From the NCBI GenBank assembly GCA_049671305.1, contig JBATUR010000030.1, forward strand, positions 29,700 to 93,699: a stretch of 64,000 nucleotides of DNA, given 5' to 3'. Made by a program: the position numbers and the translations under genes. Numbering within the stretch: the stretch's first letter is position 1; each line of letters starts with the position of its first letter. A model generated the notes under the pieces. The model searched no databases and was not told the DNA's origin. It saw nothing but the letters and a program-made list of their open reading frames with translations. The stretch is from CADCTM01 sp049671305 (GTDB taxonomy: Bacteria; Cyanobacteriota; Cyanobacteriia; Cyanobacteriales; Coleofasciculaceae). Of this stretch, positions 43,002 to 51,883 are shown piece after piece.

Positions 43002-44178
43002 TAATCACGATTTGCGTGTGGCTTGGTTAGTACCTTCTGTGGAATTGGGAGCTTATTGGCAGCCAGTTTTAGCAGAGTTTACTCAAGTATTTAAACAGAC
43101 AATTTTTTATACTGGTTTGGTTTGGCCTGGATTTGATCCTAGTATTCCGGGTGCTGATTTTATCCAAATAGTTGGGGAAATGAAATCCCTGGAAGTCACT
43201 AAAACCCAAGGATATAGCCGTCGCCTCATGCTGGTATCTCCAGGGATTATTGGTGAGTTAATTAAATTTAAGCCCGATGTAATTTTTGCTCAAGCTTACT
43301 CATTATGGACACTATTAGCACTACTTTTAAAACCTTGGGGTAAGTGGCGATTTATTATTATTTATGATGGTAGTTCTCCTAATTCTGATTTTCGAGATTC
43401 TAAATTTCGCTCTTGGTTTCGACAAATAATGTCTCGTTATGCTGATGCTTTTGTTGCCAATAGTTATGGAGCTAGAGATTATTTAATTGAAGGAGTTGGT
43501 GCAAAACCTGAAAGTGTTTTTACTCGCACATACTTAGTACCAGATGCCAAAACATTACAACAAAGTCTTGAAAATAATCAATCTGTAAATTTAAGCGAAA
43601 AGCGCCCTGTTTTTTTGTATGTTGGACGCATTACCCCCCGAAAAGGACTGAATGTTTTATTAGAAGCTTGTGCAATTTTACAATCACAAGGATATGAAGA
43701 TTACAGCTTATTAATTATTGGTACAGGAGAGCAACAAGCAGAATTAGAAATATTTATTAAAGACCACAATTTAGAGCCACAAATTAAGTGGATAGGTTGG
43801 GTAGAATATGGCAATTTAGGCACTTATTTTCAGCAAGCAGATGTGTTTGTCTTTCCTACTTTTGAAGACATTTGGGGAATGGTGGCATTAGAAGCAATGG
43901 TTTTTGGAAAAGCTGTTATTTGTTCTAAGTGGGCAGGAGCGTCGGAAATGGTAATTGATGGTAGAAATGGCTACATTTTTGATCCTTACAATCCTGAAGA
44001 ATTAGCATCGGTGATGTGTCGTTTTATTGAGCAACCAGAACTAATTAATGTCATGGGAAATCAATCACAGCAACACATTGAGCAAACAAATCCCGCCGTG
44101 GCAGCACAATCTTTTGTTGAGGTTATATCTTTTGTGTTGAAACAAGATAAAATTAGAGAAATAAAAATCAAAAGTTAG
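42994..44178 (+). CDS. family 4 glycosyltransferase
   Basis: This 394-residue retaining GT-B enzyme has the C-terminal donor-binding domain that is clear: VFLYVGRITPRKGLNVLLEA, SLLIIGTGEQQ, IKWIGWVEYGNLGTYF and the E-x7-E motif in PTFEDIWGMVALEAMVFGKAV. The N-terminal acceptor domain is variable. Such enzymes add hexoses during exopolysaccharide or lipopolysaccharide synthesis. Its ATG lies inside the end of the GT2 gene (8-bp overlap), and it is followed after 31 bp by the epimerase, so all are likely on one transcript. Confidence 0.92.
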   Translation: MDNNHDLRVAWLVPSVELGAYWQPVLAEFTQVFKQTIFYTGLVWPGFDPSIPGADFIQIVGEMKSLEVTKTQGYSRRLMLVSPGIIGELIKFKPDVIFAQAYSLWTLLALLLKPWGKWRFIIIYDGSSPNSDFRDSKFRSWFRQIMSRYADAFVANSYGARDYLIEGVGAKPESVFTRTYLVPDAKTLQQSLENNQSVNLSEKRPVFLYVGRITPRKGLNVLLEACAILQSQGYEDYSLLIIGTGEQQAELEIFIKDHNLEPQIKWIGWVEYGNLGTYFQQADVFVFPTFEDIWGMVALEAMVFGKAVICSKWAGASEMVIDGRNGYIFDPYNPEELASVMCRFIEQPELINVMGNQSQQHIEQTNPAVAAQSFVEVISFVLKQDKIREIKIKS

Positions 44179-44209
44179 TTAAATTTGTGAGATTATATAG
44201 GAGTAAAAC

Positions 44210-45286
44210 GTGAGCATCGTTATCATTACTGGTTCAGCGGGTTTGATTGGCTCGGAAGCAACAACATTTTTTGCCAAACAAGGCTTTGAAGTAGTAGGAA
44301 TTGACAATGATTTGCGTCGTGTATTTTTTGGAGAAGAAGCTTCAACAAGTTGGAATCGGCAGCGGCTTGAGCAATCATTAGCAGATAAATATTCACACAT
44401 TGAAGCTGATATTAGAGATAGCGAAACTATTAATAAAATCTTCCAAAAATATGGCTCAAATATAAGTTTAGTAATTCATACAGCAGCTCAACCTTCTCAC
44501 GATTGGGCAGCACGTGATCCCACAATGGATTTCACGGTAAACGCTAATGGAACGCTCAATCTTTTGGAAGCAACACGTCATCATGCACCGGAATCTCCCT
44601 TTATTTTTACTTCGACAAACAAGGTATATGGAGATACGCCCAATCGTTTACCACTTGTAGAATTAGAATCTCGCTGGGAAATTGAGGCAAATCATAACTA
44701 TCAGCCAGGTATTCGAGAAGATATGTCTATTGATCAAACCTTACATAGTTTGTTCGGGGCATCAAAAGTTGCAGCAGATGTTTTGGTGCAAGAATATGGG
44801 CGTTATTTTGGGTTAAAAACTGCTTGTTTTCGCGGTGGCTGCCTGACAGGACCAAATCATTCTGGAACACAATTACATGGCTTTTTGGCATATTTAATGA
44901 AATGTGCCGTCACAGAAAGACCTTATACAGTATATGGTTATAAGGGTAAGCAAGTCCGGGACAATATCCATAGCGCTGACTTGATTCAAGCTTTTTATGA
45001 GTTTTTTAAAGCGCCACGAATGGGGGAAGTTTACAACACTGGTGGTGGTCGATACAGCAATTGCTCAATGTTAGAAGCTATAAATATTTGTCAGGGGATT
45101 GTTGAACGTGAAATGAAATGGACTTATTCTGAGCAAAACCGTGTTGGTGATCATATTTGGTGGATTAGTGATAATAGCAAGTTTATTAAACATTATCCCA
45201 ACTGGAAATTAAAATACAACGTCCCACAAATCTTGCAAGAGATTTACAATTTCAATTACGACCGATGGAAAAAAGAGGTGCTCTAA
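44210..45286 (+). CDS. NAD-dependent epimerase/dehydratase, CDP-paratose epimerase-like
   Basis: This 358-residue extended-SDR sugar-nucleotide enzyme has the NAD motif ITGSAGLIGSEA (~6-17), the acidic cofactor residues in GIDNDLR, FTSTNKVYGDTPNRLP, and the catalytic pair in which YxxxK is replaced by FGASKVAADVLVQEYGRYF: Tyr appears as Phe in LHSLFGASK. CRGGCLTGPNHSGTQLHGFL and RDNIHSADL resemble CDP-paratose 2-epimerases (RfbE/TyvE). It starts with GTG. The Phe in place of Tyr matches, as far as I recall, CDP-tyvelose-type epimerases that work without it; this needs checking. It is third in the polysaccharide operon. Confidence 0.85.
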   Translation: MSIVIITGSAGLIGSEATTFFAKQGFEVVGIDNDLRRVFFGEEASTSWNRQRLEQSLADKYSHIEADIRDSETINKIFQKYGSNISLVIHTAAQPSHDWAARDPTMDFTVNANGTLNLLEATRHHAPESPFIFTSTNKVYGDTPNRLPLVELESRWEIEANHNYQPGIREDMSIDQTLHSLFGASKVAADVLVQEYGRYFGLKTACFRGGCLTGPNHSGTQLHGFLAYLMKCAVTERPYTVYGYKGKQVRDNIHSADLIQAFYEFFKAPRMGEVYNTGGGRYSNCSMLEAINICQGIVEREMKWTYSEQNRVGDHIWWISDNSKFIKHYPNWKLKYNVPQILQEIYNFNYDRWKKEVL

Positions 45287-45289
45287 ATT

Positions 45290-46219
45290 ATGCTTAATAC
45301 CAGTAAAACGACGAGTTTTGATGTTTCAGTAGGTGCTATCGATACTATGAATACGAGTGAGCAAAATGTTTTTGATTCAGGAAATGCCTCGGCATCACCA
45401 AATGTGCCAGCGTTTATCGATGTTGGCAAACAAAATGTATTAGGTATACGAGTTGATGCAGTTGATTATCAAGCAGCAGTTAATAAAATTATTAGCGCAG
45501 CACAGCATCATCAAAAATTATCAGTTTCAGCTTTAGCAGTGCATGGGGTAATGACTGGTGTATTGGATCAAACTCATCGCTATCGTTTAAATCGATTAGA
45601 CTTGGTTTGTCCTGATGGACAACCTGTACGTTGGGCGCTTAACTTGCTTTATAAAACTAAGCTTCCTGACCGAGTTTGTGGACCTGTTTTAATGTTACAA
45701 GTTTGTGAACGTGCAGCTCTTGAAGGGCTGCCTGTTTATTTTTATGGCAGTCGTCCTGATGTCCTGGAATTGCTAACTAAAAACTTATGCGATCGCTTTC
45801 CTAAATTAATTATTGCAGGTTCTCAACCTTCCAAGTTCCGGCAAGTTTCTGCTCAAGAGAAACAAGAAATTATTGAAGAAATTCGTGATAGCGGCGCTGC
45901 CCTTACTTTTGTGGGTTTAGGATGTCCTCGGCAGGAAGTCTGGGTTTATGAATATGCTGAACAGTTGGGAATGCCAGCATTAGCCGTTGGTGCTGCTTTT
46001 GATTTTCATGCAGGCAATTTATCTCTTGCACCAGAACTTTTACAAAAGTGGGGTTTGGAATGGTTTTATCGACTTATGCAAGAACCAACCCGCCTTTGGA
46101 AGCGCTACGTTTTCTTAAATCCTTTATACGTTTCGCTCTTTACTTTACAGTTTTTGAAAATTGTTTATTTTGATCCAACTAATGCTACGCCGCCAGAAGA
46201 GGAACGACGCTACGGCTAA
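45290..46219 (+). CDS. WecG/TagA/CpsF family glycosyltransferase
   Basis: This 309-residue GT26-type enzyme transfers ManNAc(A) or a related sugar to a lipid-linked intermediate in surface-polymer synthesis. The conserved core runs from residue ~48: VLGIRVDAVDYQAAVNKI, CPDGQPVRWAL, DRVCGPVLM, VYFYGSRPDVL, TFVGLGCPRQEVWVYE and PALAVGAAFDFHAG with the catalytic Asp region, then GLEWFYRLMQEPTRLWKRY, the signature C-terminus. The first ~40 residues are Ser/Asn-rich and non-conserved; Met20 is an alternative start. It begins 4 bp after the epimerase stop and closes the operon. Confidence 0.92.
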   Translation: MLNTSKTTSFDVSVGAIDTMNTSEQNVFDSGNASASPNVPAFIDVGKQNVLGIRVDAVDYQAAVNKIISAAQHHQKLSVSALAVHGVMTGVLDQTHRYRLNRLDLVCPDGQPVRWALNLLYKTKLPDRVCGPVLMLQVCERAALEGLPVYFYGSRPDVLELLTKNLCDRFPKLIIAGSQPSKFRQVSAQEKQEIIEEIRDSGAALTFVGLGCPRQEVWVYEYAEQLGMPALAVGAAFDFHAGNLSLAPELLQKWGLEWFYRLMQEPTRLWKRYVFLNPLYVSLFTLQFLKIVYFDPTNATPPEEERRYG

Positions 46220-46255
46220 GTTTTTCTAATTTGCATTTTCGGTTCAAAAGCCTAT

Positions 46256-46675
46256 TTAATCTCCGCTAATATGGACGACAATTTCGCGATAATGTCCGTG
46301 TTGCCGATGTTCCCAAAGATAAATTCCCTGCCAAGTTCCTAAAAGTAGTCGCCCTTGAGCGATAGGAACTTGTTCTGAGGTTTTAGTAAGCACAGTACGG
46401 ATATGAGCAGGCATATCATCTGCACCTTCCGCATCATGAATGTAGCTTTTGCCATCTTCTGGGACTAATTTGGCAAAGAAGTTAGCTAAATCTTTTAGTA
46501 CATCAGGGTCAGCATTTTCTTGAATGATTAAACTAGCGGAAGTATGCCGTAAAAATATTGAACAAAGTCCGGTTTTTATACCAGAATCTGCGACAATCGA
46601 TTGTACATTTGAGGTGATTTTAGCTAAGGATTTGCCAGTTGTCTTAACTTTGATAAACTGTTGGTATTGAGCCAA
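46256..46675 (-). CDS. YjbQ-family protein (secondary thiamine-phosphate synthase type)
   Basis: This 139-residue protein of the UPF0047/YjbQ family forms trimers; some members show weak thiamine-phosphate synthase activity. Typical motifs are LCSIFLRHTSASLIIQENADP, the acidic DAEGADDMPAHIRTVLT and LLGTWQGIYLWEHRQHGHYRE. Conserved His residues in RHTSAS, AHIR and EHR form the presumed active centre. The physiological role is unclear. Length is normal. It is convergent with the WecG-like gene and 33 bp downstream of the GT28-like gene. Confidence 0.9.
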   Translation of the reverse strand: MAQYQQFIKVKTTGKSLAKITSNVQSIVADSGIKTGLCSIFLRHTSASLIIQENADPDVLKDLANFFAKLVPEDGKSYIHDAEGADDMPAHIRTVLTKTSEQVPIAQGRLLLGTWQGIYLWEHRQHGHYREIVVHISGD

Positions 46676-46707
46676 TTTTTTACTCCTAGAAGTAAGATTA
46701 GTTTTGA

Positions 46708-47793
46708 TTAAAGCTGATTCTGAAAATAGTCAACGATATTTTTAGCGATCGCTTCTGTGCCATCCAAAGCCAGTAATTCTGACTTTTTTGGCGGTTGTGG
46801 CAACTGCTCTAAAAACTCCCAATTTCCCTCAAAAAACGCCGTTGGCGTCACAATTTGATGATGAGCATAATTTTGAATACCTTCCAGCAATAAAGGCGAC
46901 TCAGCGAAGCCTTCGCGGGTAAGAGAGACAATGGGAATACCCAAACGTAACGCCTCAGCAAAGGTACTATATCCTGGTTTAGAAATCACTCGCCCACATA
47001 ATGGCATAAATTCTACAGGTCGATAATCTTTACCAGAAATCTTCAATAAATTCGGTAAGATTGGGGCTTGAGCGTCAAAAGTAATAAACTGCCAACTAGG
47101 AAACAGACTTAAAATATGATAAGGAATTTTTTGTAGATTTAATCCTCCAAATGTCAGTAAAGTAGTGCGCTCCGCTGGTGTTGTTATACTAAACATTGAG
47201 CGTAACTGCTGAGAATTATAGCGTGGATTTCCACCGGTTAAACCAACATCAGTAATATTAGGAAATACACTCATTGGTTCATTTAGAGGGAGACGAAATA
47301 AGCGATCGCATTTTCCATAACACTCGCCAATCCAATCAGCAACCTCCATAAAGTTGCCGCCCCAATCTCGATAGATAAAGTCCCAACCAAAGTTACTCAT
47401 CATCCAACAAGGAACCTCTGCTGCCTTAGCAATATTCGCCGCCAAGGGAGGAATATCTGCTAAGACTAATCCCACACGATTGGTACGGATAAAATTAACT
47501 TCACCTGCAATAATTGAGTTAGCATTCTTACGAACTTGCTGCAACTTTTCCAGCGTTGCTTCTTGATCCATCGTCAAGCTGTCACTTTGAATAACACCTA
47601 CATCAAGTGTGCGGGGACGATGAATAAAATCTCCTGGAATATAGGTTTCTAATAACCAACGGGGGGCTGTTGTGACCAAAACTAGCAGAATTTCTGGGCA
47701 TAATTCTTGAATTGCTGCTGCTACTGAAGACGCCCGTACAGCATGACCAAAACCGTGACTAGTAATTGCAATATATAAAACAGGTCGCGACAT
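46708..47793 (-). CDS. GT28/MurG-like glycosyltransferase
   Basis: This 361-residue GT-B-like protein starts with YIAITSHGFGHAVRASSVAAAI, the glycine-rich acceptor-side motif also found in MurG-like and UDP-glucuronosyltransferase-like families. The C-terminal half has LLTFGGLNLQKIPY and the donor-binding block CGRVISKPGYSTFAEALRLGIPIV, close to MurG/GT28. No membrane segments are seen; peripheral association is likely. Substrate is unknown: a glycolipid, polysaccharide or secondary metabolite is possible. It is upstream of the YjbQ gene on the minus strand and convergent with the polysaccharide operon. Confidence 0.78.
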   Translation of the reverse strand: MSRPVLYIAITSHGFGHAVRASSVAAAIQELCPEILLVLVTTAPRWLLETYIPGDFIHRPRTLDVGVIQSDSLTMDQEATLEKLQQVRKNANSIIAGEVNFIRTNRVGLVLADIPPLAANIAKAAEVPCWMMSNFGWDFIYRDWGGNFMEVADWIGECYGKCDRLFRLPLNEPMSVFPNITDVGLTGGNPRYNSQQLRSMFSITTPAERTTLLTFGGLNLQKIPYHILSLFPSWQFITFDAQAPILPNLLKISGKDYRPVEFMPLCGRVISKPGYSTFAEALRLGIPIVSLTREGFAESPLLLEGIQNYAHHQIVTPTAFFEGNWEFLEQLPQPPKKSELLALDGTEAIAKNIVDYFQNQL

Positions 47794-47998
47794 CTTAAAA
47801 ACAAGATTAGAGTAATAATTGATATTTCATATTGATTTAATAGTACACTATATACTCTTGTATCAAGTCATATAAATTTCACAGATAAATCTAATTTCCG
47901 CTGTATTTTAAAATTAAGACAAAAATTTTTAGTTGAAAGCAGATTAAAATCATTTTTTCTTACTTACTGAATTAATAATCCTCTAACAAATAAGATAC

Positions 47999-49018
47999 TT
48001 AAAGTTTTGGCTTAGATGGTTTTTTCATCTTTTCACCTCTAACTTCTTCAAACCGACTTACTTGAAAAATTAAACTAAATTTTCGACCCATTTCTTTTTT
48101 GATGAAAGCTTCTAAAAGTTCTGCCTGTTTTGGAGTTAAAGGGTCACTACTACGGACATTCAGGCGTACTTCAGGCGGCTCTTTCAACCAGTTAACATCA
48201 GTTTTAACTAATTCCATCCGTTGAAAAGTAACAGTTCGGTTCAACAACGCCTGCTTCAAACTAAATTCAAGTTGAGATTGTCTAACTAATTGTGCAAAAC
48301 CTACACCTAAAGGGACAATAAGTATAGCTGTTAAAGCCAACGTCCAACTAATCGCTTTACGAGCAGAATAAAGTGGGGTAAAGCCTACAATTAAGAAGGT
48401 TACCATACAAGCAAGAGTAATACCCAGCAAATTAGTTAAATACAGAAGAGCAGCACCCAAACTAAGCCACCAATTAGCTTGGGATAAACCCAAACCAACA
48501 ACACAAATTGGTGGCATCAAAGCAACAGCAATAGCTGTTCCCGCCAAGGTACCCGAAATCTTAGGTTGAACTTTAGCAAAACCACTAATTCCCCCAGCCG
48601 TTACCGCAATTCCTAAGTCTAATAATGTCGGTTTAGAACGAGCTACAACTTCGCTACCCAATTCGGGAAGTCCTACCAAAGAACCAAGAAACCAAGATAA
48701 AAGAACTGCCATAAATGTACCAACTATTACGGCAATTAAACCTTTACGAAAGAGGAGGATATCGCCCTCTAAAGCTCCAAATGCTAACGCTCTGATTGGC
48801 AACATCAAAGGAGCAATAATCATCGCCCCAATAATCACGGCAGCACTATTGGTAAGAAGACCGAATGTAGCGATCATACAAGAACCAACAATCAAGACAA
48901 TATAACTTGAGTTGAGAGTTGATTCTTCCAATAAATCAATTTGTATTTGGTTTAAATCCTCTGTAGTAACCTTTCTCCTATTGAAATGTTTAAAGCGTGA
49001 GCGAATATTGTTGTACAA
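47999..49018 (-). CDS. DUF389/TIGR00341-family membrane protein
   Basis: This 339-residue integral membrane protein has a short N-terminal cytoplasmic helix (VTTEDLNQIQIDLLEESTLNSSY) and five to six transmembrane helices between residues ~40 and 230, including the conserved LTNSAAVIIGAMIIAPLMLPI and SGTLAGTAIAVALMPPICVVGLGL. A soluble C-terminal domain of ~100 residues follows (PPEVRLNVRSSDPLTPKQAELLEAF). No transport function is proven for this family. The ATG has an AAGGAG-like site upstream (complement of 49020-49030). The next gene upstream on this strand is a decayed MscS fragment, possibly a former neighbour. Confidence 0.88.
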   Translation of the reverse strand: MYNNIRSRFKHFNRRKVTTEDLNQIQIDLLEESTLNSSYIVLIVGSCMIATFGLLTNSAAVIIGAMIIAPLMLPIRALAFGALEGDILLFRKGLIAVIVGTFMAVLLSWFLGSLVGLPELGSEVVARSKPTLLDLGIAVTAGGISGFAKVQPKISGTLAGTAIAVALMPPICVVGLGLSQANWWLSLGAALLYLTNLLGITLACMVTFLIVGFTPLYSARKAISWTLALTAILIVPLGVGFAQLVRQSQLEFSLKQALLNRTVTFQRMELVKTDVNWLKEPPEVRLNVRSSDPLTPKQAELLEAFIKKEMGRKFSLIFQVSRFEEVRGEKMKKPSKPKL

Positions 49019-49174
49019 AATACTCTCCTTATCACAAAAAAAACCTTACAAAAACTAAAATAGATAGTTTCCTTTAGAGCTTTATTTATACTTGGCTACA
49101 CTATTATGTCACATACTTTATGGACAGATAAAATCGAGTGAATCCAAAAAGCTTTCTTAATTTTATTTTGTCCT

Positions 49175-49524
49175 TTACCTCTCATTCTTTGCTGATGTGT
49201 CGTTGTTGCCATTTCCATCTCTTTTAGCCTGGAATTCAGCAAACTTCCTCAAAGATACACCAATAGTACGCGATTTTGGCACTTCTTTTTTAGCAGCAAG
49301 CCAGCCTTTGCGTTTTTGCCCAGTCAAGAGCATCTCCATAACCAATTTCAGCATTGTCCTCTAAACGGCGCTTCTCAAAAGCCGTTTGCACTGTTAGGGA
49401 ATTTATGAATAGTTACCGAGTTAGAAATCACAATCTGACGACTATTATAAGTCTTAATTGTGGTTGCCCCTGCCTCAATGTTTACAACTGTTCCCTGAAA
49501 ATTTTTGAAGATTATTTGGTCTTC
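49175..49524 (-). pseudogene. remnant of an MscS-type mechanosensitive channel gene
   Basis: The minus strand carries a decayed piece of the MscS beta-domain and following region. From 49524 one frame reads KNFQGTVVNIEAGATTIKTY and RQIVISNS, then stops. A second frame continues VQTAFEKRRLEDNAEIGYGD followed by ALDWAK. A third frame gives KKEVPKSRTIGVSLRKFAEF and ends at the TAA at 49175-49177. MscS proteins read F.GTVV.I..R.T.I.T.D.R.V.IPNS...TAFEKRR..YDVGIGYGDD..A, so order and content match across at least two frameshifts. The N-terminal membrane helices are gone. No start codon or intact frame exists. Confidence 0.8.
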
Positions 49525-49541
49525 AATTTACTTTTATAAAC

Positions 49542-50483
49542 TTAACGTCTTCTACTGCCAAAACCTGAAGGGCGTCGAGAACCTCCCCCACTGCCAAAAC
49601 TACTGGGACGTTTGGTGCGTGTTGGGGAAGATTTATTAGAGCGGCGTAACTTACTAGAACCGTAACCAGAACCTGTAGAACGAGTATTATTAGGAGATGT
49701 TTGTCTAGTAGTTCTAGATGGACTAGAAGAGGGATAATTCGAGCTGCTGCTATTAGGAGATGTTCTTCCAGTAGTTCTAGATGAACTAGAAGAAGGAGAA
49801 CTTAATCTGCCAGTAGTTCTAAAAGTCTGGCTATTTCTAACAGCAGGAGGCGGTGCTTGGTAACGAGATTGGTAGCCATTAACCGCTTGACTATAAGTAT
49901 TGCCATATCCACCATAGCCGACCATCACACCAGGTTGATAAACTGGTGGCACATAATAACGAGGAGTAAATAACAAACTACCCAATGCTTGACCAGCAAC
50001 TGCACCAGCAAACGGCGCCCAAAAACCCGATTGTTGACGCACTACAACTGTTTCTTGTTGACCAGTTTGAGGGTTAGTTTGATTCTGAGTTACATTATGA
50101 ACATATTCCACCTTAAAATCTTCAGTTAAATGCAAAGCTGCCTTACTATTATTAATACTTAAATAGCTTTTCTTTCCTGCTTTAATTTCCTCATTTGTGA
50201 GACGTGCCATCTGTAAATCAGTTGTACTAAAAGCCGAAGGAGTACCAGGAGGCGTGTCCAGCAACATTAAAGTATATTCACCATTAATGTCATCGTAAGT
50301 AGCTTGCTGCACTCCGTATTGACCATCTTTTAATTTAGTTTGGCTACTGCGAGTTTGATTAGAAACATTATTAGAATTTCGATATGCTTGATTTGAGTTG
50401 GGACTGCCGCAGGCAACTGTCGTCCAACATAAACTTAAAGTTATTAAAAGAATAGTGGCTTTGCGTAACATGATTTTTAACAA
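49542..50483 (-). CDS. Ser/Thr/Arg-rich lipoprotein of unknown function
   Basis: This 313-residue protein has a lipoprotein signal with lipobox TVACG (Cys25); Met5 is an alternative start. The mature N-terminal domain (~50-150) contains QQATYDDINGEYTLMLLDTPP and a short beta-rich part. A glycine/hydrophobic stretch follows, with WAPFAGAVAGQALGSLLF and many Tyr/Pro/Gly. The last ~100 residues are low-complexity Ser/Arg/Thr/Gly repeats ending SGFGSRRR, very basic. It is probably an envelope-associated protein binding polyanions or the cell wall. No family is recognised with certainty. Confidence 0.72.
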   Translation of the reverse strand: MLKIMLRKATILLITLSLCWTTVACGSPNSNQAYRNSNNVSNQTRSSQTKLKDGQYGVQQATYDDINGEYTLMLLDTPPGTPSAFSTTDLQMARLTNEEIKAGKKSYLSINNSKAALHLTEDFKVEYVHNVTQNQTNPQTGQQETVVVRQQSGFWAPFAGAVAGQALGSLLFTPRYYVPPVYQPGVMVGYGGYGNTYSQAVNGYQSRYQAPPPAVRNSQTFRTTGRLSSPSSSSSRTTGRTSPNSSSSNYPSSSPSRTTRQTSPNNTRSTGSGYGSSKLRRSNKSSPTRTKRPSSFGSGGGSRRPSGFGSRRR

Positions 50484-50592
50484 AATGTGATTACTTAAAT
50501 TTATCTATTAACGAGCAATATGTTGGTGGGTTTACTGCCTAAATAGGGACGGATTTAACCCAAACTATAATTAAACACACATCCAAAATCTT

Positions 50593-51195
50593 TTAAAGAG
50601 GAATTAATTCGGGGAAGTTTTGTAACAACTGGTCATCAGTTAACTCGTCACCCAATTGTGCTGGAGAAAAATGAACTTGAACTGCTTGCAGTCTACCTTG
50701 ATAGTGGAGATTAATTAATGCCTTTAAGCCATCTTTTAAAGCAGCCACATTAGCCAAATCCGTTTCTAGCTGAGGAACTTCACCTTCATAAGCAACTGTA
50801 ATCATCACTATCAAATTGCGCGTAATTGGTAATGATAAAACATCATCAGTTTCCTTAGAAGTTGAACTAGTATCATTGCTGAGATAACGTTGAGCTGAGT
50901 CAGTAAATAGTTCAGTTACATAGTCTCCGGCTTCTCCTTCTTGCCAAAAAACATCTCCTTCATTCGCTGCTGATTGCCAGTAGGTATCTAGTTGCAAGAG
51001 ATTTTGACAAATTTCAACCAAACCTTCACCCAACACCTCAAAATCGCCCTCAGCCTCCACAGCCGCCCTTCCTGCGCGATTGAGTACACCTAATAAAGGA
51101 GCAACTTCAGCACCTGCCAAATGGACAAATAAACGACAGACCACAAAGCGAGTTCGACCTCCAAGCTTATTAAAGCGATCGCGCCAAGAATTCAT
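50593..51195 (-). CDS. DUF1517-type protein
   Basis: This 200-residue soluble protein has a C-terminal half with the DUF1517-like pattern: LPITRNLIVMITVAYEGEVPQ, then a helix ALKDGLKALINLHY and VQVHFSPAQLGDELTDDQLLQNFPELIPL, ending in the characteristic hydrophobic/Pro tail. The N-terminal half contains a helical part and an acidic segment (NEGDVFWQEGEAGDYVTEL). DUF1517 proteins in cyanobacteria and chloroplasts usually carry membrane helices at the N-terminus; none is seen here, so this is the soluble version. Function unknown. It lies 109 bp upstream of the Ser-rich lipoprotein gene on the same strand. Confidence 0.75.
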   Translation of the reverse strand: MNSWRDRFNKLGGRTRFVVCRLFVHLAGAEVAPLLGVLNRAGRAAVEAEGDFEVLGEGLVEICQNLLQLDTYWQSAANEGDVFWQEGEAGDYVTELFTDSAQRYLSNDTSSTSKETDDVLSLPITRNLIVMITVAYEGEVPQLETDLANVAALKDGLKALINLHYQGRLQAVQVHFSPAQLGDELTDDQLLQNFPELIPL

Positions 51196-51348
51196 AACTT
51201 ATAATACCGAAGGTTTCAAATAAACAGCAGTTGGATTCTACCAAGAATCTTAATCAACAGAACCAATTCAATCATCTACCTTCAGGTTGACCTAAATTTG
51301 AGCATAATATTGAGATTCCCAATAAATATTTGTTAAACGATCATGCTT

Positions 51349-51711
51349 CTAAAGGCAACGCTTGGTAATTGCGGCTAAAAACTTATCAACATGAAAAGGT
51401 TTTAGGATATAGTCATTAAATCCCAGTTCCCTAATCTTTTGTAGATTATTGCGGTCAGCGCTAGCAGTAAGAAACATAAAAGGAATAGCTGAAGTAACAG
51501 GATCTCCTCGTAAGGCATCCAAGACACCATAACCATCAAGCTCAGGCATCATCACATCACAGAGAATTAAATTAGGCTGATAATCTTTTGCCAACTGCAC
51601 TCCAACAGTTCCATTTTCAGCACCTAGTGCCTCAAAACCTTCAATCTCCAACAATTCAATTAAATTTTCTCGAATAAAAACTTCGTCTTCAATTATCAAA
51701 ATCTTTTTCAT
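51349..51711 (-). CDS. single-domain response regulator (CheY-like)
   Basis: This 120-residue receiver domain has no output domain. All catalytic residues are seen: acidic pair Glu8-Asp9, phospho-acceptor Asp52 in LILCDVMMPELDGYG, Thr in MFLTASAD and Lys in YILKPF. Such proteins act as phosphorelay shuttles or by direct protein contact. No histidine kinase lies adjacent; the nearest is the hybrid kinase at 54425, which has an HPt domain and could in principle pass phosphate to it. The link is inference. Confidence 0.92.
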   Translation of the reverse strand: MKKILIIEDEVFIRENLIELLEIEGFEALGAENGTVGVQLAKDYQPNLILCDVMMPELDGYGVLDALRGDPVTSAIPFMFLTASADRNNLQKIRELGFNDYILKPFHVDKFLAAITKRCL

Positions 51712-51883
51712 CAGTGTAAGTTTGGATCTTATGCCCTACAGTCAGGGTATTTACGAATTTTGTCACGAGCTTCATCTAACAACCCATAATAATATAGCGC
51801 CGCCAGATTCTAGCTCTTGACCAATGCTATCCTGAAGCCAAAAGTCTGAAATAAGCAGTGATTAAACTCACATCATTAGTAAA

